A DNA stretch of 64,000 nt from NCBI RefSeq assembly GCF_042100115.1, contig NC_091273.1, positions 1,736,001 through 1,800,000 of the forward strand, given 5' to 3'. Below are positions 11,851 through 26,373 of the stretch, in pieces. The DNA is from Alternaria dauci. Lineage: Eukaryota > Ascomycota > Dothideomycetes > Pleosporales > Pleosporaceae. A model generated the notes under the pieces. The model did not search any database. It had not been told where the DNA came from and saw only the letters and a program-made list of their open reading frames with translations. How positions within the stretch are numbered: the stretch's first letter is position 1; each line of letters starts with the position of its first letter. A program made the translations under genes and the position numbers.

Positions 11851-14700
11851 AATTACTTTAGTTATAATAGGCCTTTAGATAGTAAATAGTTAGAGTCTTT
11901 TTCTATAATAATAATACTAGCCTATCTATTCCTTACTACCCTTATCTCTTCTTTCTACTCTTCTTTACTACTTTAAACTTACTTTACTCTCTATTCTCTA
12001 CCTCTTTTTTTATATCCTTACTATCTATATATACTTTATAATAATATTTACTCCTCTTTATAATAATACCTTACCTACTTAACCTACTACTACTATAGGT
12101 TACAGCGCGCTTAGTATTTAGTTATATATTAATTCTTACTTTATATTACTTTTCCTTTCCTTATCCTTAGTTCTAGCTACTAATATTATTATAACTAAGA
12201 GGGCTTTAGTGTTAGGCTCTAATAGTAAGTCTAATTCTTATTTATATTCCTCTATATATTATTCTACTTTACCTACTTAAGATCTAAATAATACTCTATA
12301 AGGCTAAGAGGATAATAGCTATAAGATTACTAACTAGGCTATTATAGATTTAGACTTTAATATAGATAACTAGTCTCCCCCTCTACTACCTAAGAATATA
12401 TTAGTAATAGTCTATAATATCTTAGATTCCCCCCTACTTTACTTATCTTACTATTATTATATAAAGCTTTTCTTATTTATTACTAGCGCTATCTTAGGGT
12501 AAGAATAAGTACGCGCTACTAATTAGGCTACTATTACTTAGCTCTTTAAGTAGGATAATAATAAGGATATTTATGATTCTACCTCTACGCCTATTAATTT
12601 AATAGATATTATTTAAACTATACTTTCTACTATTATTAATACTTACTACTTAAGATTTATCTTTAGTCTTGTTAGGGATTAAGTTATAAAGCTTTAAGTA
12701 CCTCCTCTATTTTATTCTTTTATATTTATTACTATAGAGTTTAGTAAGTTAAACCTTCCTTTCTAGGTTTACCTAAATATTATTCTAATATTCTAATACT
12801 ATAGTTAAGAATAACTCTAATAAAGAGATTACTCTAGTATAGTTAATAGGCCTCCTTAAGTACTTCTAGTTACTCTACCTTACTAGTTATTTTCTTAGTC
12901 CTATCCTTTATACTACTTTTCTTCCTTCTCTTAATAATATTACTCTTTCTACTTACCTAATAGGCCTTTAGCTCTTTATTATAGATAGTATTACTATTAG
13001 TAAGTTCTTCTAGTTATTTAGTAGTTAGAAGTACTATATCTTTAAGCCCTACCTAGTAGCTCTAATCTATTAGTATCTAAAGACTATCTATACTTATACT
13101 AATACTTATAGCGCTAACTCTAAGTTTAGTAGTATTATAAAGATATATAGTAATTATAAGAAGGGGTTAGAGTCTAAACCCTTTAGTACCTATACTACCT
13201 CTATTATTAATAACTTCTTATTTCTAAATAGGACTTATATAAACTACTATACTCTAGGCGCTAAGGTATTTTATTCTATAACCTATAAGTACCTAATTCC
13301 CTTTTAGATACTATCTTCCCTTATTCTATATAATAATTACTAAATTTATATATACTAGGTTATTCTTATATATATAGTAATATATCCTCTATATCTACTA
13401 TCTCTACGCCTACCTTATCTTATATATTACCTTTACTCTTCCCCTATACTACTTACCTTACTAATTTTACTACTAAGCCTTTAAATACTCTTAAGTTATA
13501 CTATAAGGGGAGTATAGCTTAGGTAACTTTAATAGCTAAAGATACTAATTTTAATAATACTAAGTTTAATTCTAAATAGTATATTATTTATTTTAACCTT
13601 AATATTAAGCTTATAAGTAATTTATAGAAAGACCTTTAGGTAAAAGATCTTTAGTACTAAATTAATAAGCTAAATACTAATAAGACTTCTTTATTATCTA
13701 AGTTACTAGTTAAAGTTAACTATAAGATACCTTCTCCTTATAGGTATATTACCTCCTAAGCTCTAGTAATACTATTACTAATAAAGAAAAAGGCCCTATA
13801 TAAGAGGTCTTCTATTTTAGTACCTAAGACTTCTTCTAAGGGTTATTTAGTTTAGCGCTTAACCTATAAGCTAACTATTAAGGCTTCTAAGAAGTTAAGG
13901 TTTCTTACTAATAGTAGTATTTTTAATTATAATAATTCTAAGGATATTTATTATTATATTCTTAGTAAGAGTAAGGAGTCTTATAAGCTTTTACTATCTA
14001 AGAAGGCTAGGCGTAGTTAATCTACTATTACTAGTATTAGTCTTATTCTAGATAGTACTATAACTAATTATAATAAATATAAAATCTCCTCTTAATTCTC
14101 TTTTCTATACTTTAAGGGGTATACTTAAACTTAGTCTAAGGGTTTCTTAGTAAGCTTCCTTTACTATCCTCTCCTCCTCCCTACTATTCTTCTATATAAT
14201 AGTAATAGTTTAATAGTAATATTATTACTACTTTCTTACTTTAGTAGTAGTTAGTTTCTTAAACTTTAAGGACTAGTATTTAATAGTTATTTTATAATTA
14301 GATAAGAACGCCTAATAGTTATTTAGGTTAAACCCTAACTTCTATTATAGTATAACTACTATTATATAGCTTAGTTTAGATTCTATCCTTAAAAGATCTT
14401 AATGTTCTTATTAATTAACATCCTAGATATTCTAGGATTAGTATAATTAAGAAATATATCTCTTACTAGTAGATAGTTTATTACTTAGTTATAGAATATC
14501 CTTACTATATTATAGTTTCTTAGTTTTAAGATTATCTTTATTACTAGATAAGTTTCTTTCTATGTTAACTTAATTATCTTTAGTCTATTCTTATTAGGTT
14601 TAGAGTTAAGTGTTAATTTCTTCTAAATTAATAATTATACGTTAGTAAAAGATCTTTAGCTAATTACTAGGTGTATAACTATAGAACTTAGTACTATCTA
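11851..14700 (+). mobile_element. Degenerate coding repeat C, copy 2, identity unknown
   Basis: Direct-repeat relative of the 7,351-10,434 segment, saturated with RIP changes. Read through TAG/TAA, the plus strand from about 12,190 gives an acidic, Ser-rich stretch followed by a more hydrophobic domain from about 12,950. I recognise no catalytic motif. The right limit, where minus-strand gypsy sequence begins, is uncertain. Confidence 0.42.
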
Positions 14701-14799
14701 ATTCCTCTAGTTAGTACTATCCTTTTTTACTAGTACTCTTGATATAAAATAGACCTTTCTACTTAGGGAGAAATTTTATAAGTATTAATCTATTACTAT

Positions 14800-17700
14800 A
14801 ATAGAATAAGTCTTTTAGTAGTACTAAGTTATTAACTAAAAGGTACTTAAACCTAAGTACCTTAGAATTATTAAAGTAGTCTTTATTTTTATAGCGTAAT
14901 TAAATAGTCTAATTAATAGCTTCTTAGAATTACTTATCTCTTTTATTAAATTACCTAGCTCTTATAGTAAGGAGTTTTACTATATTATAAACTTCTTCCT
15001 ATAGTAGTATCTACTATATAGGTATTAATAGCTTAGTTAGGAGTATATATTATTAACTAGATACTAAGAACGTTAGAGTTTTATTTATAGTATACTTTAT
15101 AGTTATTTTATTTACCTAAAGGATATTAGGTAGGTTATCTACCTAGTTCCCTAGAAGCTTCTTTAGGGTAGCTACTATAGGAGTATAACCCTATTAAATT
15201 AGACCTTAACCTTAGAGGTAGTATATACTAGAGGTAACTTTATTAATCCTTTATTAGCTTAAGAGAGCCTTAATAAGTCCCTTATTCTTTAGGCTACTAT
15301 CTTATAATATATTAAGTAGTAATCCCTATTAGTAGAAGACGTTATACTAAAGGAACTTTAGTACACCTTTTAAGTTATTCTTAGCTAGAACTTTAGTTTC
15401 TACCTATTATAAGATATAATTATAAGCTACTACTAGTAACTTCTTACTATTACACCTAAGTAGTATATATATAATATCAATAGTAATCTATCTAAATAGG
15501 ATATTAGGTAGCTCTATTAGCTATAATCTTTTTATACTATTACTAATACGTATAATTAATATTTAATATAGGATTAAATATATCTCTTAACTTACTTATA
15601 TTATCCTTTCTAGTAGTACCTTACCTAAACTTTCCTCTATATTCTTTCCTTACCTTAGTAGCTAGACGTATTATAGAGCGACTAAATAATCTTTAGCTAA
15701 TTTAGGTTATCTATAACTCTATATAAAGGTCTTCTACTTATAGGTATTATAAATAGATAGTACTCTCTACTTGTTATTTAAAGAGCCTTTTTCTTAAACT
15801 TATAAAACTTAGCTAGGGAGAGGTATTCTAAGGACTTATAAAATAGGAGCTAAGCTATAATAGCTTATAACTTCTTATTATAACCTTCTACTAATAGTTA
15901 TTTATTAAATAAAAAGTCTATATTATAGATACTATACTAGAGTACTAGTACTTCCTTAAAGGTAAGCTAAACTATATTTAGGTGTATATTAATAAAGTCT
16001 TCTATATCCTCTTCTAGCTCTTCTAGTAATTCCTAGCCTTCTAGCTCTAGTCTTCTTAATAGTATATTAGCTATAATGTTTTTCTTACCTATAATATAAA
16101 TAATATTTAAGTCTTATATATTAAGGAGGGCTAGCTATTATATAATTAGGGCTCCTAGTAGGTTAGTAGTAGTATATTATAGTTATATAATAAGTGTCTT
16201 TATATTAGTTTCTACTATAAATTATACCCTATAAATATATAATTAAAATTTCTTTAAAGTAAGTTATAGCGCCTTATACTTATATTTACTAGAGTCTTAG
16301 TTTTACTTTATTATTAACTAAACTCTACTTTTAAATTAGATTAGGTGCTAATAGCTATTTAGACTAACCTATATAATAACTATACCCTAACCTTTCTTAC
16401 TTCTATTAACTATAAGGATAATTTATTATAAGGGTTTACTATAGTTAATAGATACTAATATAGGGGTAGAAGTAAACGCCTTTTTAAGCTACTCTAGAGC
16501 TTACTTCTCTTTATTAGTCTACTTAAAGGGTGTATTTTTACGTAGTAGCTTAAAGAGAGGAGCTACTATAATAGTAAAGCTAAGTACCTATACTTAGTAA
16601 TAGATATATATACTAATAAATATATAGACTTCTTTAGTATTATAGTATTAAGGCTAGTTAGTAATACTTTCTACTTTCTTCTTATCTAAGTAATATCCCT
16701 TCTTATTAATATAGTATCTAACTACTATTATAGAGGGGTAGTAGAAATCTAATTTATACCTAGATATAGTAGCTCTAGTATATTTAATATCTACTAATAC
16801 CTTATTAATATTTAAAAGGTATTTAGCTATAAATTTTTAAATACCTAGCTCTACTTCCTTATTATTATACCTTATCTTTAGCCCCTTAATATAGACGTCG
16901 TCTAGGTATAGTATATAGTAATTAGGGATGTACTCTCTATATATCTTAGTTATAACCCTTATAAACTTAGCTACTAGGTTTATAGTACCTATTAGTAAAG
17001 TATACTATTATATAAGGCCTAGTAAGGTAGAGAAAGCTATTATATCTCTTAAGTCTTTATAGAGTTTAACTTAGTTATACCTAGAGAAGAAGTCTAAGAG
17101 ACTTATAACTATATACCTAGTAAACTCTTCTAAAAACTTATTAGGATTAAGAGGTAGGTTAGTATCTATTATTATAACTCTATTAAGTTTCTAAGTATTA
17201 TTAATAAACTAATAGCTTTTATCCTTCTTTACTACTAGGAACTAAGGATTATAGTTTTAGCTTTTATAAAGCTCTAGTATACCCCTATTAATATAATCTT
17301 AGATTATTTTAATAACTACCTAATAGAGCTTTTATAAGACTAGGAACTAATCTACCCTCTAGGCTTAGTATAGTACTATATTAATAATAACTAGGGGGAT
17401 AATATCTCTACTAATATATCTAGATTTATAGAAGTCCTAAGCTAGTACTAGCTCTCTTTAGTAGAGGACTTCTAGAAGTATTTCCCTTTCCTTTAGCTAG
17501 AGTTCTAGGGATGTTTTTATCTCTAAAATATATTTAGGCGTAATATAGGTACCTCTTAAGAATAGTATATAGCAAGGCTTAAAGTACCAGTAAAAGGGAG
17601 CTATATTACTATTACTATTTAGTACTTATTTTATAGCTACCCTTTCTTTCTAATTAAGTCTTCCTTTAATATTATATACTAGTTAGCCTAAGTTATTAAT

Positions 17701-20700
17701 AGGTTTAACCCTAACTCTCTTTTACTTATATATATTATTAATCTAAATATTATCTAGCCTAAATATAGTATTAGCCTAACTAAGAGGTATAGGACCTACT
17801 ATTATAACCTTAAAAGGTATTAGCTTACCCTTATCTACTTCTATAAGGCTTTATTACTAAAATATATCTTTTATATCCTTAGTAGTATTTTCCTTATATA
17901 CTTATTATAATACTTCTTCTAGTACTTAGTCTAATAGCTATTTATAACTATCTATTATAATAATATAAAGTCCTTCTCTATCTCTTATAATAATACTACT
18001 ATTAATACCTTTACCTATAGAGTTACTATTCTCTTATAAAAGGTAATATTACTACTTTTTCTTCTCTTACTTACCTTTCTAGTTCTTCTACTTACTTATA
18101 AATTTTATCTTTAGCTAACTACCTTTAAGCTCTTTTTCTAAGTTTATTCTTACCTCTATTACCTCTACTAAACTAAATACTACTTTACCTTCTAGCCTTT
18201 TAGTAAGTTAATAAAGTAGAGTACTAGTTTTTATACTCTTATTCTTTTTCTTAAGATAAGTTTAGTATAGAGGTTAGGTTTAGATAGTTAATTACTCTTA
18301 GCGTATATAAACTTAGTATTATATTATTTATTAATACTAAAAATATAATAGTATATTAGCCTATTAGTTATATACTTAATTCTTACTTAAATATCTATTA
18401 AAAATAAATTCCCTAATATAATTAGATTAGTATAGATTTTTACTATAAAGAAGTTTATTTAGACTTTAACTTATCCTTTAATAATAAGGACTCCTTAGAT
18501 AATCTTTATAAAGTTTACTATACTATTATTAGTAGTAACTATCTAGGTAGCCCTTATACTTCCTAGGAGTAAGGTTATTAGTAGTATAGCTTTCTTAGCT
18601 AATTCTCTCTTAATTATATTAAGCTCTACTCCTAAATTAAGTAGTATAAGAAATATATTACTTTAGATATTAATTAGTACTTTTAGGTAGTCTTATTAGA
18701 GGTGTTTAATACCTATTACCTTATTATATAGCTTTTAATTATCTTTTAAATAGTTATAGTTATCCTCTTCTATATTATTAGGCTTAGTACTAGTAATGAT
18801 ATTTTCTTAGATATAGTTAATCTCTAGGTCTACCTAGTACTCTACTTTAATACCTTAGTAGTTAATAACCTAGCCTTCTTAGAATTCTATTAGGATATAG
18901 TTAAGTAGAGTATTTACTAAGTAGAGTATATTAATATTACTTCCTTAATAGCGCTTAGGTAGGTCTTATATTTAATAGTCCTTTTTAACTATTAAGTTAA
19001 TTTTAAATAAGTGTAGCTCCTTTAATATATAAATTATATTAAATAGGCTTTTATACACCTTTAGTATATTACCTAGAAGAGTTCTAATTTAGAAAGGTAT
19101 TATTATATTTAAGATACTCTTAATAACTAATTATATATTAGGCTCTAGCTTATCTATAATCTTCTCCTTTTATAGTTACTAGTTATTATTATCTCTTTTA
19201 CTATCTACTACCTCTTCCTAGTAGTTATTAATATTAGTATCTTAGTTTATTAAATTATTAGTTTTTTTAAACTATACAATCCTATCCTTATTAATATTCC
19301 TATTACTTAAAAGGTATTTATATTAGCTCTTATAACCTTTTAGGTATAGAATATACTTATTACTTAGTCTTTATAGTATTACTTTCTATATTAGCTTCTA
19401 TACTTTAGACTTATTATAGCTAGAGTAGGATTTCTATTCTACTATTATATATATTATTATAGTAGAAGTAACTATATTATTATTATATTTACTAAGGGTA
19501 GTTAGCTATAGCCTAAAGTCTAACTTATCTTTAGTAAAAATACTAGATAATTTCTAGTATTAGTTTACTTTATCTTCTTAAAGGCTTCTAGTAGAATTAG
19601 GGATTAGCTATACTAGGATAGTATTATTTTCTACTATTACTATAGGAGGTTTTTCCTTAAATAGTACTATAATAGTTAGTAGGTTAATATCTTATTTAAG
19701 CTACCTCCTCTTAATCTAAACTAAAAGATTCTTAGCCTAGAGCTATTAGCTAAGATTAAGTACTCTACTTTATAAGTTTTCTTCTATACCTTACTAAAGT
19801 ATAGATTACTTATTAAGGTATACTTAACCTTTATCTATAAATACTTATAGTATAAGGTAATTATTCTTATAGTAACTAAGTTTATTATATAGCTAGTAGT
19901 TTATAGTTATATTAAAGGACTATACTTAGTTCTTACCCTAACTATACTAAGAGTTATAGTTCTAGTAGCCTTAGGTATTAGTAGTATATAATTAGTTATT
20001 ATAAGTCTAATAACCCTTCTATTAATACCTACTATACTATTAGGATTAGTACTAACCTTTTAGCTATAGCCTTTTAGGTTCTTAACTATTTATTAATAGG
20101 TTTTAGCTTATTATATTATTAACTCTATATTCTACTTCTATATAAATACTTAAGTTACTTATAAGCTTTATTTCTTAGGATATTTATTATAGCTTTTAAA
20201 GTTTAAGTTCTAGGCTAGCTTAACTAATTCTTAGGTTTAGTATTTTATTAACTAACTTATCTACTTCTATATTAGTAAGGGCCTTTCTAGGGGGTAACTA
20301 AGTTAGTTAATAGTACTAATTATCTTCCCTAACTAGGATAGATAACTTTAGGGCTTAAAAAATTTATATAGGGATATTAGGTAGGTTATAGCTTACTATA
20401 GGTATATACTAAATAGCTATTAGCTTACGTAGGGTAAACTCTACCTTAGGGGTAATTTCTTTAATTACCTCTAATAAGTTAAGTATACGCGCTTCCTCTT
20501 CTACTTTAAGGTAAAGAGTTAGGTAGTTACTAATCTTCTTATAACTAAACTCTTAGGGGCTATTAGTTTTAAGGCTAAATCTTTTAAGTACTTTAGTTAC
20601 CTATCTAAGTAGTAATCTCTTAACTAGAAAGAAACTTTAGTATTCTTTATTAATAGTTATAGCTTTAATATAATACTTACTATAGATCTAGAACTCTTAT

Positions 20701-21348
20701 AAATATTCTTTAATATTTAGATTAAATCTTACTTAATACTAAAGAAGCTAATATTTAAAGTATTTAGCTTATACTTCTTATTAGCTCTAGTTATTACTCC
20801 TAAATAACCTCCTAAGCGCTTCTCTAAAGTCTTTCTAAAACTTATTTACTTAAGCTATATTATAGGTATTAGAAGCTTAGATAATAGTCTACTACTTTTA
20901 TTTATAGTAGGCTAAGAGCTTATTAACTATAGCTTTATTACTAAACCTATAGTACTTAGATATATCTTTAAAGTATTCTAAGAACGTAGTAATATTAATA
21001 CTATTAAAGACTAAAACTATTTTAGCTAGGTATAGTAGGAGTTATATAGCTACTATTAGGTTTTAGCTTCTTAGCTATTAGAGTAAGGCTACTATTATCT
21101 AAAGAACCTTTATTATTTTATTATTAGGGGACTATACTAGTAGAATATCTAAGGAAATAAAGCTTCTTAGTATTACTACTAGTGCGCTTAGTAAATCTAC
21201 TAGTATTATTATACTATTAGTTAAGGCTTCTAGTTTCTTTATTTTAGTAGTAAAAGTAAACTAATCTATATTCTAGCTTCTAGCTAGTAGCTTAGTAATA
21301 GATTAGGTTCTTTTACCTATCTTATTCTTTACTTATTAGTTCTTACTT
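14800..21348 (-). pseudogene. Ty3/gypsy retrotransposon gag-pol remnant
   Basis: Reading the minus strand and treating TAG/TAA as mutated Gln/Trp codons gives the order typical of Ty3/gypsy pol. A retropepsin-like segment lies at about 18,640-18,280 (LLNLGVELNIIKRELA, where DSGAE would be expected). Reverse transcriptase covers about 17,700-16,600 with the YLDDV active-site box at 16,908-16,894. RNase H follows at about 16,500-16,050 (SKYKYKALQFTLKKF). The integrase core is at about 15,600-14,900 (SIDIIYILLRC, KGLIKALLS, INKVTSSIYYL). Sequence to 21,348 should hold gag and 5' sequence, but I could not prove it. The element is dead: dozens of stops and no ATG. PR-RT-RH-IN order supports Ty3/gypsy rather than Ty1/copia. 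Confidence 0.82.
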
Positions 21349-22709
21349 TTTAGCCTCGGCCTTTATAGACTTTTTTTATTATTATAGTACGTTTAGAGAC
21401 TTTTTTTAAGATAAAGCGCTAACTAGGTAACTATAGGCTTATATAAGCCTATATTTAATACTACTAGTACGTCTATAGTATATTATAAACGCTAGATACT
21501 AAAGATATATTATAGTATTATACGTAGACTAGAGACTATAAGACGTAACCTTCTAACTTATATACTATCCTTTACTAATTCTACTCTTTATAGCTACCCC
21601 TACTACGTCCCTTCCTTATAATATCTATATTACTACTAACTATAACCTCCTTTAGCTATCCCTATGGTTATAGTTATAGCCTTATTTAAACGCTATCTAT
21701 AATACTATTACTACTAGATAATTAACTTTAGCTAGAGGAATACTAGTAGTATAGTTATCTACGCCTTATTTTACTCTCCCTATAGTATACGTTTAAACTC
21801 CCTCTCTATAATACCTAGATCCCTCTCCTTAACTACCTTATTAATATCTAAGATTTATTAGTATAGCTACTCCTTAGTCTCCTTACTAACCCCTAAGGCT
21901 ACTATAGCTAAGTAGCTATACTTAATAAGATTAATAAGGTAATATATATTAGTATATATAATAAATATTAACTTAAACCCCTTCCTCCTTAAGATTATTA
22001 TTATAGTCTCCTCTACCCTCTCCTCTATTATAATATAGCTAACCCTAGTCTCTCTTATAAGGTACTTATTAGGTTTAGTATAGTAAAAGTACTAAAGGAC
22101 CTTAGGTTTACGCTCCTCTAACTCTTAGAAGACTTTTAGGGGTAGCTTACTAATATATATAATACTTAGATCTTTTATATTATTAAATAGTATAAGCGGG
22201 ACCTCCCCTACTAAGGTATAATTATTCTTATAGTATAATATATTAAGGATTACTATAGTATTTATATATAGTGTAAAATAATTATATGTAGTATTAAAGC
22301 TTATAAGTTAGTATTAGTATAAAGGTTAGAAGTAGTTAGGCTTTATAGAAACGTATAAAATTCTAGGTAAGCTTAATTATAGTAAAGATACTATATCCTC
22401 CCCTCCCTCCCTTTATAATATATTATAATTATATTACTAGCTATTACTAGCGATCCCTATTATAGCCTCCTAAGGTTTAATAGGTGTCTTTTTTTAGTTA
22501 CCTTTAGTAAATTTATTTAACTTTAGTTTTTGTGTATAGACGTTAGAGCTTTACTACTATAAAACGCTAATTAGTCCTGTATTTAAACTGCGTTATTACT
22601 TTATCTTTTTTATTAACTTTTGCGACTAATAAGTAGAGGGATACCTACTTTTTATTTTTTTAAAGTTATATTTAAATAATACCCCTACACTTACAGAAAA
22701 TAAATTTTA
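21349..22709 (-). mobile_element. Family A element, variant 1, second minus-strand copy
   Basis: About 1.36 kb, closely similar along its length to the copy at 5,957. It keeps an unmutated left end (TAGCCTCGGCC), which shows what the RIP-altered TAGCCTTAGCC ends of other copies used to be. Confidence 0.8.
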
Positions 22710-22769
22710 TAAATATAGTAAAGAAAGATATAGAATTTAGGTATAAGGTTTAGCTTAATAGGCGCTATA

Positions 22770-23289
22770 ACTATAAGCTCCTTATATTTAGCTATATCTT
22801 TCTCCTTAACTAGGGGGGCTTTAGGTAGGAAACCTAGTCCTAGTTATACAGGTAAGTATTTATTATTAAATAGGTAATAGTAGATTAATATCCTACGCTT
22901 AAAGAGAGGGAATTTAAATTACTATTATAGAGATATAAGAATATAATATAGATAGCGCTACTACTAATATTCCTTTAGTTAAAGTTAAAAGTATAGTAGT
23001 AACCTTAGGTAGTTATTCTTAAGGAAAGAACTAAGTAGTAGTTATAAAGAGTAGAAATAGTAGTAAAGGATAATATATAAGTTAGAAGGCTATATCTTAT
23101 AGTCTCTAGTCTACGTATAATACTATTATATATCTTTAGTATCTAGCGTTTATAATATACTATATATATACTAGCTATATTAAATATAAGCTTATATAAG
23201 CCTATAGTTACCTAGTTAATACTTTATCTTAAAGAAGTCTCTAAATATGCTATAATAATAAAAAAAGTCTATAAACGCTAAAGCTAAAA
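22770..23289 (+). mobile_element. Family A fragment, variant 3
   Basis: Plus-strand copy lacking its first half. It ends with GTCTATAAACGCTAAAGCTA, the family A terminus. The interior (AAGCTCCTTATATTTAGCTA and AAAGAGAGGGAATTTAAA) matches the copies at 29,481 and 43,367. Confidence 0.65.
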
Positions 23290-23914
23290 AGGAGGCTAAT
23301 ATAGTACTATATTAAAAAAGAGTAGTACTTTAGCTAGCTATAGTAAAAAGATAACTAAGGATAGGATAGAGTATAGTTAATTAATAGTAAAAGAAATAGT
23401 AAGTAAGTATTAAAGTTACTTTAAACTTATTTAGTAGATAAAGTAATAGTAAAAGAGAGGTATAAAATAGATTAATATAGTACTATATAGATACTATTAC
23501 TTAGTAAAGTAATAATAGAAAAATACTATACTACCCTAATATAGTAATACTCTAGAATATATAGAATACTATAATATACTTAATATAGTAGAACTCTAGA
23601 AAAGTATACTATATAATATAGAACTTATAATAAAGATATAAGTAACCTAATATAGACTTAAGTTATCTTACCCTAAAAGATAATATAATATTATATACTA
23701 CTAGATAATAGTAGGAGAGGTATATTAGAAGGTATATTATAGATTAGGCTTTACTTATATAAGAATATAGAATTAGAATAGATAGAGGATAGATATAGTT
23801 AGAGAGGATTCCTCTTTTTTACTTCTACCTTCCTTAAGGTATATAATACTATTTAAGATAAAAGAAATCCTACCCTCTTTAGACCTATTCTATAATACTT
23901 ATAAAAGACTACTC
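23290..23914. other. Unassigned RIP-altered sequence
   Basis: Purine-rich on the plus strand (many AATATAGTA steps) and RIP-saturated. I recognise no protein, repeat family or terminus. It lies between two family A fragments. Confidence 0.4.
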
Positions 23915-24512
23915 TAAATAGCTCCTAAGTATATATAGGGTAGGTATATTGCGTATATATAGATATATTTATTAGTACTTCTCTAGCTACAGTTTTTAGG
24001 CTAGGGTATAAGACCTTATAGATAAAGATAAAGAGGAAATATAAATATCTATATATAGTATAATTTATTAATATATAGTATAATTTAACAATATATAGTA
24101 GGATACTTAAAGTAAGTTAGTATTAGTATAAAGGTTAGAAGTAGCTAGGTTTTTATAGAAATATATAAAATTCTAAGTTTAATTATTATAAAGGTCCTAT
24201 ATCCTCTTCCCTATATAGTATATTGTAATTATATTATAAGCTAATACTAGTAATCCCTATTAGGCCTACTAAGGCTTAATAGGTATCTTTTTAGTTACTT
24301 TTAGAAAAATCCTTAACTTTAGTTTTTATATATAAATATTAGAGCTTTACTACCCTAAAATACTAATTAGTCTAGCGTTTAAACTATATTCTTACTTTAT
24401 TGTTTTTATTAACTTTTATAACTAATAAGTAAAGGGATAGCTACTTTTTACTTTTTAAAAGTTTTATTTTAATAATACTACCCTAGTTATAGAAAATAAA
24501 AAATTATAGAAT
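23915..24512 (-). mobile_element. Family A fragment, variant 3, right half
   Basis: Matches 44,150-44,737, including the landmarks GCTCCTAAGTATATATAGGG and TTTTTAGGCTAGG. It ends in GAAAATAAAAAATTA. The left half of this copy is missing or replaced. Confidence 0.65.
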
Positions 24513-24589
24513 CTAAAGAATATAAAGGAGGTTATCTATAAGGCCTAGATTAATAATACTAGTAGTAGTAAAGTCTTTATAGTTAGCTA

Positions 24590-25051
24590 TCTTACTATCC
24601 TAGTATTAGGAAAGGGATTAAGCTAAGAGACTAAGACCTAGCTATAATAATAAATAAGTAATATTAGGAAGGTAATTAATAATTAATATCCTAGGCTTAA
24701 AGAGAGGGAATTTAAATAGATACTATAGAGATAAGAGAATAAGGCGTAGATAGCGCTAGTACTAATATTCTTCTAACTAAAGCTAATTATTAGATAGTAG
24801 TAGCTATACTTTAGGTAGCTAGTTAGTTATTCTTAAGAAGGGGTAGTAGAGGTAATAGTAGTAGAGGTAGTAGTAGTAGAGGTAGTAGTAGTAAAGGTAG
24901 TAGTAGTTATAAAGAGTAGCTATAAAGGTTATAAAGGGTAGAAATAATAAAGGATAGTAGAGGATAGTATATATATTTAAAAGTAAGATTTTATTTCTAG
25001 TAGACGTATAATACTATTTTATATCTTTAGTATCTAGTATTTATAATATAT
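24590..25051 (+). mobile_element. Family A copy, part 1 (interrupted by family B)
   Basis: RIP-altered A copy; its second part resumes at 26,374-26,512. It contains a GTAGTAGAG-type trinucleotide run (24,845-24,915) matching the GC-rich triplet run of the RIP-free copy at 30,018-30,058. The left limit is uncertain. Confidence 0.6.
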
Positions 25052-26373
25052 TATTTAAATAATAAACGTACTAGTAAAAGACGTAAGTATAATACTATTA
25101 AAAGATACTATAATAAATTATAGTAAAGGTATATTTCCTAAACACCTAGTTTTACTATATATAGCTATATATGTTTAATAATAGATAAGTTAAAGCTAAA
25201 GCCCTAAACTTTAAGTAGTTTAAGAAAGTCGTAGTAACGTTAGGGAGAAGAGGAGTTTTTAAACTATAGTCTATAGCTTATATCTAGGCTTATAACTATA
25301 GTACTTAAGAATAAAGAAATATTTAAGTAACTTAAATTTTCTTCTCTTAACTCCTACACTTTAATATATCTAGTATATCTAGTATATCTAGTAACTCTAG
25401 TAACTCTAGTATCTCTAATATAAAGGTTATTATATATAATATTATTATAAGTATAAAGCGCCTAGTTTTAGAGGGCCTAGTAACCCTCCTAGCGACTGCA
25501 GTAGCTACTATTAAGTAGTATAGTAAGTATAAAGTTATTATTAAGATTAACCCCCTTAAAAGTAACCTTAAGTATAAGTTCTAAACTTATATTTAATCTC
25601 TTAGCCTATTTTATAGGTTTACTAAAATAGAATTTAACTATATACTTAGGAACTTAGCGTTTATTACTAAGGTCCTCCTTATAGGTACTACTATTATACT
25701 AGCTAGTAAAGGTATAAATAAAGCTAATAAGTTATTTACTCTTCTTTAGGATATATAAGTCTAGCGTATATATAATATAAAGGTTACTAGCACTATAATA
25801 ACTAATAAGTAGTATAGGTACTTAGAGGAGGTCCGTAATAGGGACTTTAAGGACTAGCTACTATATATTATAGATATTATTAAGGAGCTAAGATAGGTAT
25901 AGGTAGTAGATAATTAATTTAATAATATAGATAGCTTAGGATATAACGTAATAGGATTTAGGTATAGAATAGTAATAAGTATAGTATAATAGCTGTAATA
26001 GCTTTAATAGCTATAGTAGCTATAGTAGTAATATAAAAAGGTACTACTACTAATATATAGGCTTTATAGCTACTTAAAGGGAATTATAATTATAATTATA
26101 ACTAGAACTATAACTGTAATTACTATAATTACTATAATTACTGTAATTACTATAATACGATAGAGCTTAATCTCTAGGTAGTGTTAGTAGTAATTGTAAT
26201 AGTAGGGATATTAAGGTAGTATAGCTAAGCGTAATATAGGGGATAGATAGAGAGGTATTATAGGTAAAAAGAGACTTCTAAATATACTAAGATAGTTTAG
26301 GCTTAGTTTTAAAATTTCTTAGTAATATAATATAAGATAATACTATAGGCCTTATCCCTAAGGCCTAAGGGGG
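25052..26373 (+). mobile_element. Family B element, copy 2, nested in family A
   Basis: 1.32 kb B copy with the same ends as copy 1 but a strongly diverged interior frame. It is flanked by TTATAATATAT (25,041-25,051) and TTATAATATAC (26,374-26,384), an 11 bp duplication of family A sequence with one C/T difference. A 9 bp tandem repeat (TCTAGTATA and variants, about six units) lies at 25,368-25,422. Confidence 0.72.

Noticed and set aside
24845..24915. CRISPR-like or regularly spaced repeats
   Set aside because: These are trinucleotide-type runs inside a transposon in a eukaryotic genome, with no spacer structure.
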